In this document: positions 26,640 through 37,800 of the stretch, piece after piece
Numbering within the stretch: position 1 is the stretch's first letter
Layout of the letters: each line of letters starts with the position of its first letter
NCBI RefSeq assembly: GCF_000208745.1
Contig: NC_030850.1
Coordinates: 1,750,208-1,814,207 of the forward strand
Direction of reading: 5' to 3'
Source of the DNA: Theobroma cacao
Taxonomy: Eukaryota; Streptophyta; Magnoliopsida; Malvales; Malvaceae
Length of the DNA: 64,000 bases
Program-made: the position numbers and the translations under genes
Notes under the pieces: model-generated
The model's input: only the letters and a program-made list of their open reading frames with translations
The model's database searches: none
Told to the model about the DNA's origin: nothing

Positions 26640-28010
26640 AAAAAATTTTTTTTTAAAAATAAGTTGACCCAACTCAGTTCATGAGCTAGTAAGAGGTGGG
26701 CTGGATGGGAGATTTTACAGCACATATAAAAATAAGCTGACCCGGACCGTCTTATATTTTTTCAATCGACAAGAGCTAGGGCCGAGTTGGGCCGGGCTGA
26801 CCCATATTGACAGGTGAACTTGACCCCTTAGAGCATATTTGGGCCATCAGGTAGGAAAGGGACAATTTCAGGGTGGAATCATTTTGTACTTTTGTAGGAT
26901 AATCGTCGCACAGCCAAATGGCCCATATCCCCTCCCCTCATCATGGTCATATGCCACTAAAAAAAATTGATCCTTTGTCTTGGGAAAAAAACCAGGGAGA
27001 GATAAGAATTACCTTTTTCTAAGTCTTTTTTGGTGGCTTTAGTAAGCCCGTCTGCGAAAACAATTTTTTTTTATTGAATTGAAAATGAAAGTTTAGTTGT
27101 TTTTTTTATTTCAATTTGAATAAAAAAATGCTCCAAAAAAATATCTTTTTTTTTTACTTACCTATACTTTATCCAAATACTTAACCAACCCTATGAATAA
27201 ATAATTAATAAACTCCACATGTATTTCTCATTATTTTAATTTTTTTCATAAGAACAGAAGTTATTCATACCAAAAAAAAAATCCATGGAGAAAAATAAAA
27301 CTAAGAGATGTCATATAAAAAAAAGTTAAAAATCGCAAAAAATAATTTAAATAAAGTTTATCCATAAAAATTTAATTCTGTAATTGAATCTATGTTCCTT
27401 TCCTAGTTAACCTATAAACACAATGTAACTTATTTTGATTAAAAGTTAAAAAGACAAACACAAAAACGTCTTTATCAAAGACTTGTCCGATTTCCATTAA
27501 AATAAAACTTGAACATTGTAGAGGAGCATCTTATCCACACACTGCACCAAGATTTTCACTTGCCAAACAATGAACTTCTCGAACTTTGTAACATCGGCTC
27601 CACCACCACCATGCACTTACCACCAAAACTGAGAAAAATGGACGGACCTCCTCGCTCGTCAACTCGCCGCATCATCGACCGTACATTTGTGCTCCAACCC
27701 CAACTGTCCTTTAAATTAATTATTCAGGTCACCAACCTACCACTGACCGCCACCTCATATTTTCTCACTCTTGTGGGGCCCATGCTTCGAAGCCAAACAA
27801 TTAGGTGATTTTTAATCTATTTTTTTTTAAAAAAAAAGGGTAGTGAGAAGACCCTTCGATGTTGTCACCCGCTTGCAGATTTGAATTGAACGTATCGAAT
27901 TCCCAAAACGCCCTACAATTGACGCCGAAATGGCCGTTCCCTCGATAACGTCAGGGTTTATTTCAGTCCATTAAACTAAGCCAACGTAGAGTTTGCTGTC
28001 CAAAATATGT

Positions 28011-28016
28011 CACGTG
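28011..28016. promoter_or_regulatory. G-box CACGTG upstream of PP2C
   Basis: A CACGTG core lies about 60 bases before the GAGA-rich presumed leader of the PP2C gene. It is a plausible bZIP/bHLH site; function is inferred only from motif and position. Confidence 0.45.
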
Positions 28017-28269
28017 CAATCCTTCCCTTGTAATAAGTGAAGCTTACGCGCGAGCTGCACATCCACAGAGAGAGAGAGAGGCAGAGAAGAAGCTCCGGAG
28101 ATCGTAAGAATCGGATCCGGGGTATCTTCGGAGCTTCAATCCAGGGAGAGTCGAAGCTTTCGGGTCTTTCTCTTTCTTTCTCATAGGATTTTCAAATCAA
28201 TAATAGCTTTAGCTAAGGTTCAGGTATCGAATAATGTTAGATTAACCGCCACAAGCCACTTCAAAACAG

Positions 28270-28606
28270 GTTCATTTTCACATTTTTCTTTTATTTTTTT
28301 CCTTTTTGCATTTGGTTTCCTTTTTAATTCGATTTGTCTTGTTGGGTAGTTGTGGAATGTTTCAGTTTTTGTGAATTATCTTTCTCAGTATTGTGAGTCT
28401 TCAGATTTAGCTACGTTTTGTCTTCATTAAGAAAAGGTGCAAACTTTTAATGATTTATTGAGCTATGTTATCATTTTAGGTGATTTGAACATTTTTTGTT
28501 CTTTCTTATTTTGTTCTTGAATTTTGTTCGCGTTTTATTCATCTTAGTTACACGCCTGAATAGATAATTTTAAACTATATACCTCTCTTTGGTGTGCTAT
28601 TTTCAG
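28270..28606 (+). other. Probable 5' UTR intron of the PP2C gene
   Basis: A good donor (AAACAG|GTTCAT) and acceptor (TATTTTCAG|GTG) bracket a T-rich stretch between the GAGA-rich leader and the exon holding the start codon. This is predicted from splice signals only. Confidence 0.6.
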
Positions 28607-28665
28607 GTGTTGAAAGAAATATGCTTCATTGGAGAAGAACTAGTTTTAATTGCTGATAGGTGTAA

Positions 28666-28749
28666 ATGTGTAACCTTTTATGTGCCATTCAAGGTTCAAC
28701 ATTCTCTCAGAGAGTGATTGAACTAAGGGAACATGATTTAAGGGGTTAA
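28666..28749 (+). promoter_or_regulatory. Upstream ORF (27 codons) ending one base before the PP2C start codon
   Basis: In the presumed last leader exon an ATG at 28666 opens a 27-residue frame (MCNLLCAIQG...) whose TAA occupies 28747-28749, one base before the main ATG at 28751. A second short uORF of 11 codons runs at 28621-28656. Such an arrangement could throttle translation or require reinitiation. Confidence 0.55.
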
Positions 28750-28750
28750 G

Positions 28751-31749
28751 ATGCCACCTGTTGTGCTTTCTAAGCTAAACCCAGCAATATATACTGGTTT
28801 TCGAAGGGCAATTTCAGGAAGACGAGTTCGGTTGTGCAATCCAACGAGTTCACTACTTAGACAGCGCAAATTGTTGTCTGCCAATTCAGGGTTGACTCAG
28901 TTTTTGCCTTATTCAATTAATTTGATATCTGATAATAGGTTTGTGCTGAACCAGCTTTGTATTAGTGCAAAAACCATGGCTGTGTCTGGTTCCAAGGCTG
29001 TTTTTGGAGATGTTTATGTGGATGAGTTAGTAGCAAGTTGTGGGAATGGCTTGGACTTCTTAAAACCTACTGGGGTTTATTTTCCTGATGGAAGTCGTAC
29101 CAGTTGCCAGAAAGTTAGCATGACTTTGAGAAAGCGAGAACAAACCAACAATCGTTTTGTATATGGATACTATGTTTGTGATGCAATGCAGAGAAATACC
29201 AAATATAACCCGCCTTTTGGTCCAAAGATCAAAAGTATCCACACCTCATCTTTGTTGTGTTCATGTGCTGGGGCTGCTCAGGATGTTTCATTTGATGGCG
29301 GTTCTAAGGATGAACAGATTGCAAGTTTGCCTGAACAGTATGTCCTCTCTTATCTTCTATATATTTTCATATGTTGCCCTTTGTCCATTTTTGCTTTTTT
29401 TTTTTTAAACATGATCTTAAAAGAATGGCCTACAATATGATTTAAACTTTTCTACTTTCAGGCATTTTTAAGACAACATCTTTGCTTGTCCTCAATTTCC
29501 ATAATTTGCTTCTTTGATGTTGATTTCAGAGCTATTCCTGGTGAGAAAACCTTGACATTAGTTTCAGGGTCATGTTATCTGCCGCATCCTGCTAAGGAAG
29601 AAACAGGGGGAGAGGATGCTCACTTCATTTGTGCCAATGAACAAGCCATAGGTGTAGCTGATGGCGTAGGTGGCTGGGCAGAAGTTGGCATTGACGCTGG
29701 AGAATTTGCCCGTGAACTTATGTCTAATTCAGTGACAGTAATTCAGGATGAACCCAAGGGTTCCATTGACCCAGCCAGAGTTTTAGAGAGGGCCCATTCA
29801 AGCACAAAATCACAAGGATCCTCAACAGCCTGCATCATTGCCCTTACAGAGGAGGTTTGTTTTCACTTTCAAAGGCTAGGCTTGCACTTACTTATGTTAA
29901 CAAGCATGGGATGAGATGATCCTTAGATGAATTTTCTTTGACATATGTTGATGAGGGCTAGGTCTGCTAGGATGTGAGTTTTCAAGGAAACAGAAAGTTT
30001 TCTCTAAATTCTACTTCATTATTAACCTTAAATTGATTTTTATAACTGGAAAGGTTTGGTGAACTCCACCTGATGTGCTCCACAGATTTTGGCTGGATGA
30101 AGTAAGCTTCTTACTGTTGTTGATCTCGAGGATGGTTACAGCAGTTTAGTGTGACCAAAAATAGTAAATTTGGTTTATTTTGTATGTGAACCATTTGAAG
30201 TTTGTATCTGTGTATTTTCACCCACAAAATCCATGCCCACCTCCAAAACAAAGAGAAAGAAAGAAATGAAATTCCTTTTGTTGGGATATCATATAATTTA
30301 TTTTCTTCACAAAAAATGATTAAGTCTTGGCATGGTTGTATGATGCAGAGTTTCTCCGTTTCTGAAAATTGAAGTCCTTGGTACGTTATTGATTTTCTGT
30401 GAACTTAGCATGAAGACTTTTTGACTGCAAGAACATATTGAAATCTTTCTTCTTCTTTTGGCTAGAATGGGTCTGTAGTGTTTAGGGTACTGTATTTTTG
30501 CTGCATACACCTATGCTTGGAGCTCAGCCAATGTTCTTGAGTCTCAGTTTATGATTTCTTTTCTTGTTTACATTCATCTGTTTCCATATCTCCATCTGTG
30601 TCTTAGGGCATCAACTGCTATCATTTGGTTCCATGTCTTTATACTTAAATAGACCTTATTTTTAGTGGTTCTAAAAAAATTATCTATGGTTTGATTTTAA
30701 TTGCACGTTGGATTAGCTTGGTTGCCTGTGTCTAAATAGGCCAATATGATTTTAGCAAGCAGAGCATGTGCCTTGTGGTTTCATCTACTTTATTTCTCTC
30801 GACAGGGAATACATGCTATAAATCTGGGGGACAGCGGTTTCATAGTGGTTAGGGATGGTTGCACTGTCTTCCATTCCCCAGTGCAGCAACATGGTTTCAA
30901 TTTTACATATCAATTGGAGAGTGGTAATGATGGTGATCTGCCGAGTTCTGGTCAGGTTAGTTGATGACTTGTTACTCCACCATGATACAAGGGATTGATC
31001 ATAGTGTTTCTTTTTTCTTTCTTTTTTGACCATAAAACAATATATTTGAATTGCATAGAAAATCCTGACTTTGTTCCTGCTCTTTTTAGCATCTTGTATT
31101 GTTAAAGGTTAATTTTGTATTTAAATAAAACTAAAATTGTTTAAACTTGATCATTGGCCCCATTTGGCTGCATTTCTTAAATGGCCTGCTGCTCAGAGTT
31201 GCAGTAGAAAATATGTTCATATCCGCTCTCTTTTGATTTAGTTTTTGAATTTCTTGTGAGCCAGATGTTTTCTATTTTCTTTTCTTTATCTAGTTCATGT
31301 TTGATGAGATGACGAAATGGGATTTTCTCTTCCAAAGAAGATTTGAAAGACTTCAGTAGGACCTTAAATCAAATTATAGCACTTAAAATGATTTCGACTA
31401 GTCACAACTCAATGCCCCTGACCTAGCTATCATCTTGGAATAATATGCCCAGGTTTTCAGAATTCCTGTTCTACCAGGTGATGTCATTGTCGCTGGAACA
31501 GATGGGTTATTTGATAACTTGTACAATAATGAGGTTACTGCTGCTGTTGTTCATGCTTTAAGATCTGGCTTCAGTCCCGAAGTAACTGCTAAGCAGATAG
31601 CAGCTTTGGCTCGTGAACGAGCAGTGGATAAGCACCGGCAGACACCATTTGCCAAAGCTGCTCTAGATGCTGGGTTTCGCTATTATGGTGGGAAGCTTGA
31701 TGACATCACTGTTGTTGTGTCTTATGTTACTAGCTCTACCCATGTGTGA
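28751..31749 (+). CDS. Protein phosphatase 2C, PPTC7/SpoIIE-like type (plant PP2C55/80 group)
   Basis: This is a metal-dependent Ser/Thr phosphatase of the branch related to mitochondrial PPTC7. Four exons (28751-29337, 29530-29854, 30806-30955, 31453-31749) give 452 residues. The first about 195 residues are Ser/Arg/Leu-rich and unconserved, as expected of an organelle-targeting extension. The catalytic domain follows from about 200: GGEDAHF (Asp225), GVADGVGGW (Asp240), GSSTACI, HAINLGDSGF, the TDGLFDN motif (Asp371) and DDITVVV near the C-terminus. The metal-binding Asp residues are all in place. The leader carries short uORFs. The gene lies next to the IDD gene in the same way as a PP2C next to ENY/IDD1 in Arabidopsis (from memory). 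The targeting prediction and substrate are inferred. Confidence 0.93.
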
Positions 31750-32358
31750 GTCTTCTCCAAGTTAGTGATCCTATTGACATTGTATACGTTGAAAGAGTAG
31801 TTTTTATGGTGGCTTGTAGGGTTGGTAAGCTCATTACTTTCAGTTTTTGGCAATGAAACCTAGTGAAAGAAGTTGAATTCATATTAGTTCTACAATTTCC
31901 TTTTGGTTTACAAATTTGGATCCTTGCTGTTGTCAAATAAGTAATTCACTGTTGATTCCCTACTTTGACAACTTTGATAGATTTTTTTTTTGCTCATCAG
32001 GAGGAAAAGAAAACCCATGAGATCATTTTTCTGAGAGCAGGAGCCGCCGAAAACAGATTATATAGCATGACAAATAGTCCTAATGATTGCAGGAAAGTTT
32101 AAATAAAGCAAGAAATTCATAATTTGGTAAAAAGTTTCTCTAGTTGGACTGAGGATCTGAGAAGGGCCGAAAGAGCTGTCTCAATACAGTCAATGGGGGA
32201 AAAAAGAAAGAGCTTATTTAAGATCAGCACCCAGAAAACAGAGATCACAAACTTAAACATGGAACCTAAATGCCTAAACATAAGATAGCATAGTAGGAGA
32301 GCCTTTTATTCACTACTCGTGCAAAACCAAGGACTAAAAAATCCAACAAGGGATGGGA

Positions 32359-34644
32359 TTAAATCTTCCACACTTTCTTCAGAACTGTTCGTTCACCCTC
32401 ATCGTCACCTTCTCCTGGTTCTCTTCCTGGCTTCTCCCTCTCCCTCCTGGCCTCCTCTTCTTCTTGTTCTGCTCTCCTTTGTCTTTCTTTTTCCTGTCTC
32501 CTGGCCTCCTCTTGCTCCCTAGCTGCAGCTTCTTCTCGCTTACTCCTTTCCTCGTGCCGCTCCTTTTCTCCTTTCCTCCTCTTAGGTTCTACTTGCTCTT
32601 TTTCTTCCTTTCTTCGTCTTTCTTCCTCCTGCTTCTTTTCGCGTTCCTGTTTTTCCTTCTCTTCTTCTTCTTGCCTCGCCCTTCTTTGCCTTTCTTCTTC
32701 CTGTCTTCGGGCTTCTCTTTGCTCTTTCCTTGCATCTTCTTCTCTTCTCTTCTTGGCTTCTTCTTCTTCTATCTTTCTGGCTTCTTCTTCTCTCTTTCTG
32801 GCTTCTTCTTCCTCCTCTTTCTTCCTGGCTTCTTCCTCTTGCTCTCTTTCCCTTTCAATTTCCTTCTCCATTTTGCTTTCCTCTTCCTCAGCACAAGAAG
32901 TACACTCTAATATGACTGATCCTTTCTGTGGGGTTAAAAGCTGATGAATTGTTGTGTTTGTGACATTGAGTGACATAGCCAAGATCTGTCTATCCAGGAC
33001 CTGCAGGACAGAGCTCTTCCCTGCTAGAAATTGAGGATAGTTTCTCATTGTTGATGTGCTGAACCCCATGAAAACAAATGAATCATTGTTGAAAGACATT
33101 TGAGCCATGGGATGGAACCTTCGTATAGCCAACACATCTCCTTCCTTGACTCTAATCCTCATGCTTTTGCACTCAGATTCACTGGCATTGCCAGGGCAAA
33201 CCACCCGAACCATCCCTTGACCTTGCAACACTATTGCTATCTCAGAAGCTCTTGGATTCCAGTGTGGTCCCATCATCGAACCCTTCAGAAAAATTACATG
33301 GAGAATCTTCTTAATACGTGCAACAACATTTTCACTTTTAGCAAATTCCACAAGGACAGCTGAGTTAACCTACCTTCGTCAAGTTCACCATGAAAACTCC
33401 AACGTTGGAATCTCTTTAACAAACGCAGGTCATGTCTGTCCACTGTAAGGCTCCAGCCATTACAATTCTTGAAATCTGGATCTGCTTCAAGAACATTATA
33501 TGCTTTTGTTCTCTTCTTCTTGCCATTGATAGAATCGAAGCCATCCCTGTTTCTCCCTAGAAAGGCTTTCAAGAGTCGAGCTTGCCATTCGCAGTTCTCC
33601 TTTTTCTTTTGCACTGCATGAATTATTCCTGGTGGTTTAGTTGCTTTCATCACTTCTTCTATCACATCCTCGGGTACCTTGAGACAGAAGTTCGCATTTA
33701 TATAGGAAAATTAACACAAAGCAGAATCATTATTCATGTCAAAACCCAAATTTATTTGCATGTATATGATTGGGGTACCACGTTCATTGAATTGGGTCGA
33801 ATGACCAAAAATCTTAAATGAGAAAGCCCCTAACCAACTTTTAAAGCTAAAATCTTACCTTAAAAGCTGCTTGGAGGACTTTCGAATCAAAGCCAAGGAC
33901 CAAATCAGTAATGCTTGAGTATGCCCCGACCCATGGCTCCTGCATTTGTTAAATTAAACAGTCCGAAGTTCAGACATAAAAGTCACTATGATTTTAGTCT
34001 AGTTACTAGAATTAAAACAAGAAGAAAGGGAAACAAATGGAGAACAAAAAAAAGTAGCTAAGAATGTCATACATATATGTCATCTTCTGCATTAGAGAAG
34101 ATTGCATGAATTCTAAACTTCTCTCGTTCAGGCTTTAAGCTGCTCTGTACATAGAAAACTGATCCTGGATGCAGCCTATATATATCTCCTTTCCTGAGGT
34201 TCACGTTCCTTATCTCTTTATCATCAGTCCAACTCAATGTTCCACTCCCTAAACCAAAATTTCATTGAAGGAAAAAGATTAAGGAAAACCATGAGAAATT
34301 CCATGCAACTTTCATTAAATACCATCCTGAATTACTATTAAGTTCAGGGTACCTGTGTGAACGTAAAAAACCATATCTGCATGCAGCAGCACTGGAAGAA
34401 AAAGGGAGCTTGGCTCCAGGGTGATGAATTGAAGATGGTATGGACCTCTTGTTCCATCAGTGAATTTAACGGCTGAGATTTCACCATATTCTGTCTCAAT
34501 TAAGGGCGTCCTCTCATGTTTCTGCACCCAATGCCCCACAGCGGAAGCATTTCTATGCGAAGCTTCAGCAATGACCAGAAACAGACTAAGAACGCATAAA
34601 ACTGTGAGAAATGAAAATGGGAAAATCAAGGTTCCCTTCAGCAT
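32359..34644 (-). CDS. Vicilin-like cupin with long Glu/Arg-rich C-terminal tail; one frameshift in exon 4
   Basis: This is a bicupin related to 7S seed storage globulins (the At2g18540/At4g36700-like group). Exons: 34353-34644, 34073-34248, 33859-33939, 33374-33677, 32359-33282. An N-terminal signal peptide (FPFSFLTVLCVLSLFLVIAE) is followed by cupin 1 (YHLQFITLEPSSLFLPVLLHAD, G-T-L-S-W). A basic inter-domain helix and cupin 2 (MMGPHWNP, RVKEGDVLAI) come next, then about 180 residues of Glu/Arg/Lys-rich tail, predicted helical or coiled. The exon lengths sum to one base more than a multiple of three. In exon 4 the frame from the upstream part becomes unrelated after HDLRLLK, while the +1-shifted frame reads on as VGVFMVNLTK, which then joins exon 5 in phase. 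So there is an extra base near 33405-33416: a sequencing error or a real null allele. Convergent with the PP2C gene, 610 bases away. Confidence 0.88.
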
Positions 34645-34740
34645 TGTATCAAGAGAAAGAGATGAGAATCTGAGTAGTGAACACTCTCTAAATCTTGACT
34701 ATACAGAAGAATGGTGGTGATGAGATTAGAAAGTTACATT

Positions 34741-34822
34741 ACGTGGAGTTCCGTTTGGACACGTGCATGCCCATGCAACAGCTGGCACGTGCTTAGAAGA
34801 ATTTCCGCAAAGACCACGTGGT
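34741..34822 (-). promoter_or_regulatory. Cluster of three G-boxes and RY motifs upstream of the vicilin-like gene
   Basis: Between 97 and 178 bases upstream of the cupin start codon lie three CACGTG cores (34760-34765, 34786-34791, 34815-34820; the last within the palindrome ACCACGTGGT). An ACGTGG lies at 34741-34746. RY cores occur in both orientations (TGCATG at 34764-34769, CATGCA at 34772-34777). G-box plus RY is the classic seed-maturation promoter code read by ABI5-class bZIPs and ABI3/FUS3 B3 proteins. The sites are seen; use by those proteins is inferred. Confidence 0.75.
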
Positions 34823-37800
34823 TTCAGCAGGAAAGGGTATGCCGCTATGGACTGTCGACTGGCTCTGGGATGATTGTCGGCCTGGCCTCTGCCTTGCAGC
34901 AAAGAACCAAAGCTTATATGATACCCGCGAAGGATGCCGAAGGAGTAAGGATTGCTGAAGCCAGGCCTGGCCCTTTGCTACATTGCAGATATATACTACT
35001 ACTACATTTGATGTTGGCTCGGATTTTACTTTTTGCACAAAGGGAAGGGCAAAAAGCCCAGAAAAAAGTAGCCCCCAAAACTGCAAACTGGGCACCTATT
35101 TGAGTTTGTCGGAGATCTAGGATTATGTTTCATTTTAGTGGGCTTGGGTGTCTTGTATTCTTGTTCATTTACAAACTCTTCAATTCTCCCCCCTTAGGCC
35201 ATGATAATCCAAGTTACCAACTAGTGCATGCCTATGATGCTTAAAAATTCTGCATCAAGTTGGACTCCAAGAGTTGGTCTTTTCCCATCAATTCAAGTTG
35301 GGCAGAAAAATATGCTCAAACACCTTTAAGGCTTTGACCATACACCACATACCATCTGATATCTTAATCTGTCAGCAAACCCCTAATGGTCCACCATATG
35401 GCACAAAGACTGGGATCCCACCTGTAAAAATGTGGAGGAATCACAATTAAGAAAAAGAAAGAAATACTATAGTTAATATGAGAGAGAGAGAGAAAAAAAC
35501 TGAGAAAAACTAATTGAATCAAAGGGTATTTTTCCCAAAGCAAAATCAACATATCCTAAGGATCCTCCATATTGCAAAAAGGAGGTGTAAGGTTACTTGT
35601 TGAATAGAAGATAGAAGATCCTCCCCCAAGATCATCTTCCACTGCTGCTGCCCACAAACACCCCCCCTCTCCCCCCTTTGCCTTTTCTTTTTAGGGGGTA
35701 ATGGAGACCATCTTTATGTGAATGATATAAATCAGAATCTCAAATATTTTGTTTTTTTCCGCCTTTTGTGAACCACAAGCCTTCCCCTCTTTCCTTTCCC
35801 AACACCGCGTGTGCTCCGTGTGATTTCATTTTTGAACCTTAATACCTAAGTATTCTGACTCACAAAAATTATTCCCAACAAAATACTACTGGTATTCTTG
35901 CAAGTTGCAATGCAAATCATGTGTATGTGAGGAAAATGTTTTCTTTTTGGGAAGATGAGGCTTTGATCAGCTTGACAGATGTTGAACAATTATTGGTTCT
36001 TCGAGAATTCAGATGCTAATTGAATCATTGGGTTTTTTTATTTTTTGCATTAGGAATATTCTTTATATTTTTACTGATGTCAATTTAATTGATTGTTTAT
36101 ATTACCATGGTGTAAAGATAATAGAAGATGGAGCTGGACTTCCTGATGTGAAAACAATCCTTTGCCTTGATTTTTTCTGCAAATTTCATAGTCAAAGTAT
36201 CCATGGTTAAGTACAGAAAAGCTCTCACTCTTTAAAGCAATCATAATTTAGTGTTTTTTTTTTTCTCTATACACAGCATATGGCCGGTATGCTAGAATTT
36301 TCTATTATCATCAACAATTCTCAAACTTTGAGAAGGTGCTTTCTAGTTTATAATCTTCTTTTACCATATGGGACCTTCTTAGAGGCTTTTCTAGACACTT
36401 TTCTTTTTAAAGTTAATTATGTTTAACTTTTAGTTTTTCCCATTTAATCATGTTGCTTCTTCTCAAATGAAACACCAAATTAATTAACCAAAAATTAATT
36501 TGTAATATAGGCAGGGAAAAGTATAATTTTTTCAAATAATAAAGGATCTTTAACATTTGCAATCAATTGTAAGCAGATTTTCAAAAAAAAGAAGACTTTT
36601 ATATATCATGTTAAAAAAAGGAAACATTTAAATCAATTGATAATAAATTAAAATTTTTGAAGCTATTATATAAAAAGGTAAATTCTACATGCACCTCTTG
36701 TTAATTCAACTTTGTTCATGTGATATCTTGTAAATTTTTTTTCAATTACCACCCTGTAGATAACTTTTGTTCTCACATAACTTAGGTTATATGCCAAATA
36801 AAATTATTAAAATATTTTTAATTTAAAGTTAGTCTATTTGTTTGTACTTAAATATATTTTTATAATAGTATTTGGTAAAATTAATAGCTTAACTCTTTAT
36901 TGGAGTAGAAATTATCCATATGGTGCTAATTGATAAAAAAACCTACTAAGTGTTGATAAGGGAAAAATTAAACCACAAGATATTATGTAAGAAAAATTAA
37001 AATCACAAAGAGTGTAAACATAATTTATTGCTTTGGTGGATAGGAATTTTGTTTAATCATGTAAATTTTAATTTTTTTTAAATTTAGAGAAGGGAATTCG
37101 AACCTTACTATTTAGATAGAAGATCATGTATCAATTAATGAATTAAATATTTAAGTACCATGTAAATCTTAATTATATCTTTTATATATTCATAAAAAAA
37201 AAAACTAGATCCTTTGATCATTGATTCAACATTATATAGATTAAGCATCGGATCCCTCCTAAGCATTCATACCTATAGAACCATCTAAATCCAATACTAT
37301 TGATAAAAAAAAAAAAGAAAGGAAAAGGCCTTAAAGTTTAAATTATTAGAAAAAAAAACCCCAAATGACCCACATAAGCTTGATTGCGAAATAAGTGCTA
37401 ACATCATAAAAAAGATATGTTGCCACTAATTTGTAGAATTAAAAACATTTCATGTTCTTTGCAAGTAATTAAAGTTTAACAAATAAAAATTAAAAATAAA
37501 GTTTGTTAAGACATCTTTTTGGGAGGTGGGCAATAAAACTTTTACCTTAAAGTGCAATTACAAAAACAAAAACAAAAGAAAAGAGGGGGTGGCATGGGAT
37601 ATATTGTCTTTCTTTCTGGTACGTAAATGGACGGATAGAGATTTATCAGTCAGAGGAAACGCACTGTCATCAATCGGGAACATATTCCCCTCCATCTTTC
37701 CTCTTCTTTCCTTTCTTTCTTTCTCGCCGCCAAAAAGCCGGGGCTGTCCTACGTGGGCGTGGTTACTACGCGCTCTTTCATCAACAGTACCGTTGGGAAC

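Larger units (their letters stand above)
25860..28060. other. Intergenic with a sequence gap and a degenerate foldback-like repeat
   Basis: 25860-26250 includes the laccase 3' UTR. From about 26280 to 26830 the DNA looks like an old repeat. GGGTCAAC/GTTGACCC-type and GAGCTAGGGC-type motifs lie in partly inverted order around an AT-rich core that contains the 14-base N gap. 26850-27900 has no gene that I recognise. Confidence 0.5.

Noticed and set aside
27509..27808. 99-codon plus-strand frame upstream of PP2C
   Set aside because: Alternative-start frame with no recognisable domain, lying in intergenic DNA.
32353..32910. Plus-strand open frame of 185 codons rich in Leu, Phe and Ser, resembling a membrane protein
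   Set aside because: It is the exact antisense of the Glu/Arg-rich cupin tail; codon complementarity of GAA/GAG/AGA produces Phe/Leu/Ser runs.
35640..35700. C-rich tract as a possible G-quadruplex or telomere-like repeat
   Set aside because: The runs are irregular and lack the plant telomere unit; simple low-complexity sequence is a sufficient explanation.
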